From NCBI GenBank assembly GCA_029252195.1, contig JAQXBV010000080.1:1-64000 (forward strand): a stretch of DNA of 64,000 nt. Reading direction: 5' to 3'. Positions 63,042-64,000 of this stretch are shown one piece after another (within the stretch, counting starts at the first letter, position 1; each line of letters begins with the position of its first letter). The notes beneath the pieces are model-generated. The model made no database searches, was not told where the DNA came from, and was given only the letters and a program-made list of their open reading frames with translations. The translations under genes were made by a program, and so were the position numbers. This stretch comes from Yoonia sp. Lineage in GTDB: Bacteria > Pseudomonadota > Alphaproteobacteria > Rhodobacterales > Rhodobacteraceae.

Positions 63042-64000
63042 CCGAACCGCTCCTGAAAATTCGCGGGCTCAAGCTTGAGGGACGCAGTGACGAGACTTGG
63101 AACCCGATTATCAACGGCGTTGATCTGACGCTTGCGCGTGGCGAGGTGCTTGGCCTCATCGGTGAGTCTGGTGCGGGAAAATCGACGCTTGGGTTGGCTG
63201 CGATGGGGTTCACCCGCGACGGCGTGCGTATTTCGGAAGGCTCTGTCGTGTTCGACGGCATAGATCTGCTCAAGGCCTCTGCTGCGGTCAAGCGCGGCCT
63301 GTTGGGCAAGCGGATTGCTTACGTCGCGCAATCTGCCGCCGCCAGCTTTAACCCAGCGCACCGCATCATTGACCAGCACGTTGAAGGGCCAGTGCAGCAT
63401 GGCGTAATGTCGCGCGCGGAGAGCGAAGCCGACTGCGTGGCGCTTTATGAAAAGCTGCGTTTGCCTGATCCCGAAAACATCGGCTTCCGCTATCCGCACC
63501 AAGTGTCTGGCGGGCAGTTGCAGCGCGCGATGACCGCGATGGCGATGGCGTGTCGCCCCGATCTGATTATCTTTGACGAGCCGACTACAGCGCTTGATGT
63601 GACGACGCAAATCGAGGTTCTGGCCTCGATCCGCGACATCGTGAAGGACTTCAATACAGCGGCGATTTACATCACCCATGACCTTGCTGTCGTGGCGCAA
63701 ATGGCGGACCGGATTAAGGTTTTGCTCAAGGGTGACGAGGTTGAAACCGCCGATACCCGCACCATGCTTTCTGCGCCGACGCAGGAATACACAAAATCGC
63801 TGTGGGCTGTGCGCAGTTTTGAACGCCCGCTGAAAGCGCCTGTTGTGGCTGGGTCCGTGCCTGTCGTGTCGGTGCAGAATGTTGATGCGTCTTATGGTAT
63901 CGTGCCAGTGTTGCACGGCGTCAGCTTTGATATGCACGCGGGTCGCACCGTGGCCGTTGTTGGTGAATCGGGGTCGGGTAAGTCAACGGTGGCGCGTTGT
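63038..64000 (+). CDS. peptide ABC transporter ATPase, fused two-domain type, truncated by window end
   Basis: ATG 63038, open to the window end; LIGESGAGKSTLGLAAMG, QVSGGQLQRAMTAMAMACRPDLIIFDEPTTALDV, then second Walker A VVGESGSGKSTVARC. Confidence 0.9.
   Translation, partial: MTEPLLKIRGLKLEGRSDETWNPIINGVDLTLARGEVLGLIGESGAGKSTLGLAAMGFTRDGVRISEGSVVFDGIDLLKASAAVKRGLLGKRIAYVAQSAAASFNPAHRIIDQHVEGPVQHGVMSRAESEADCVALYEKLRLPDPENIGFRYPHQVSGGQLQRAMTAMAMACRPDLIIFDEPTTALDVTTQIEVLASIRDIVKDFNTAAIYITHDLAVVAQMADRIKVLLKGDEVETADTRTMLSAPTQEYTKSLWAVRSFERPLKAPVVAGSVPVVSVQNVDASYGIVPVLHGVSFDMHAGRTVAVVGESGSGKSTVARC

Noticed and set aside
59832-63937. Long minus-strand ORFs (59832-60725, 60934-61848, 61785-62678, 62912-63937)
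   Set aside because: All antisense to pip and peptide ABC transporter genes, with composition biased to R/H/Q/N; read as spurious mirror ORFs.
1-64000. Prophage, IS element, CRISPR array, defence island, gene transfer agent, tRNA or rRNA genes
   Set aside because: No integrase, transposase, cas, phage structural, repeat-spacer or RNA-gene patterns noticed; genes are conserved core functions.

Overview
This 64 kb window looks like a contiguous, gene-dense housekeeping segment of an alphaproteobacterial (Rhodobacterales/Roseobacter-type) chromosome. I infer it spans the chromosomal replication-origin region. Left of about 20.6 kb lie a PAS-domain gene, tsaE, amgK/murU-like genes, addB/addA, trxA, hslV-(membrane protein)-hslU, an MFS gene, Smr, mltA, a Tim44-like gene, fxsA, secB, dnaQ, coaE, aroE and maf. 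An AT-rich intergenic region of about 400 bp (20606-21004) carries several DnaA-box-like motifs and is a candidate oriC. To its right are hemJ, rho, mnmE, mnmG, rsmG, parA and parB, with two perfect parS palindromes (TGTTTCACGTGAAACA). Next come hemW, rdgB, rph, hrcA, grpE, mutS, a malic enzyme, a PfkB kinase, msrA, a class-IV aminotransferase plus sulfotransferase-like pair, a probable secreted delta-class carbonic anhydrase, argG, hsp33, NUDIX genes, a CCA-adding enzyme, a paired ABC exporter, an RNA methyltransferase, an LDT/CAP/LDT envelope cluster, hemH, comF, grxC, nit, marR, ubiG, pip and a peptide ABC transporter that runs off the end. I saw no phage, IS element, CRISPR array, rRNA or tRNA gene. 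I did not find a clearly new multi-gene system. The best leads are: an in-frame amber stop splitting the PAS gene, the unannotated oriC candidate, a parS palindrome that contains the mnmG start codon, a sigma32-like promoter upstream of hslV, a membrane protein inserted between hslV and hslU, and the probable cysteine-poor delta-class carbonic anhydrase. Family names come from recognising motifs by eye; no database search was run.
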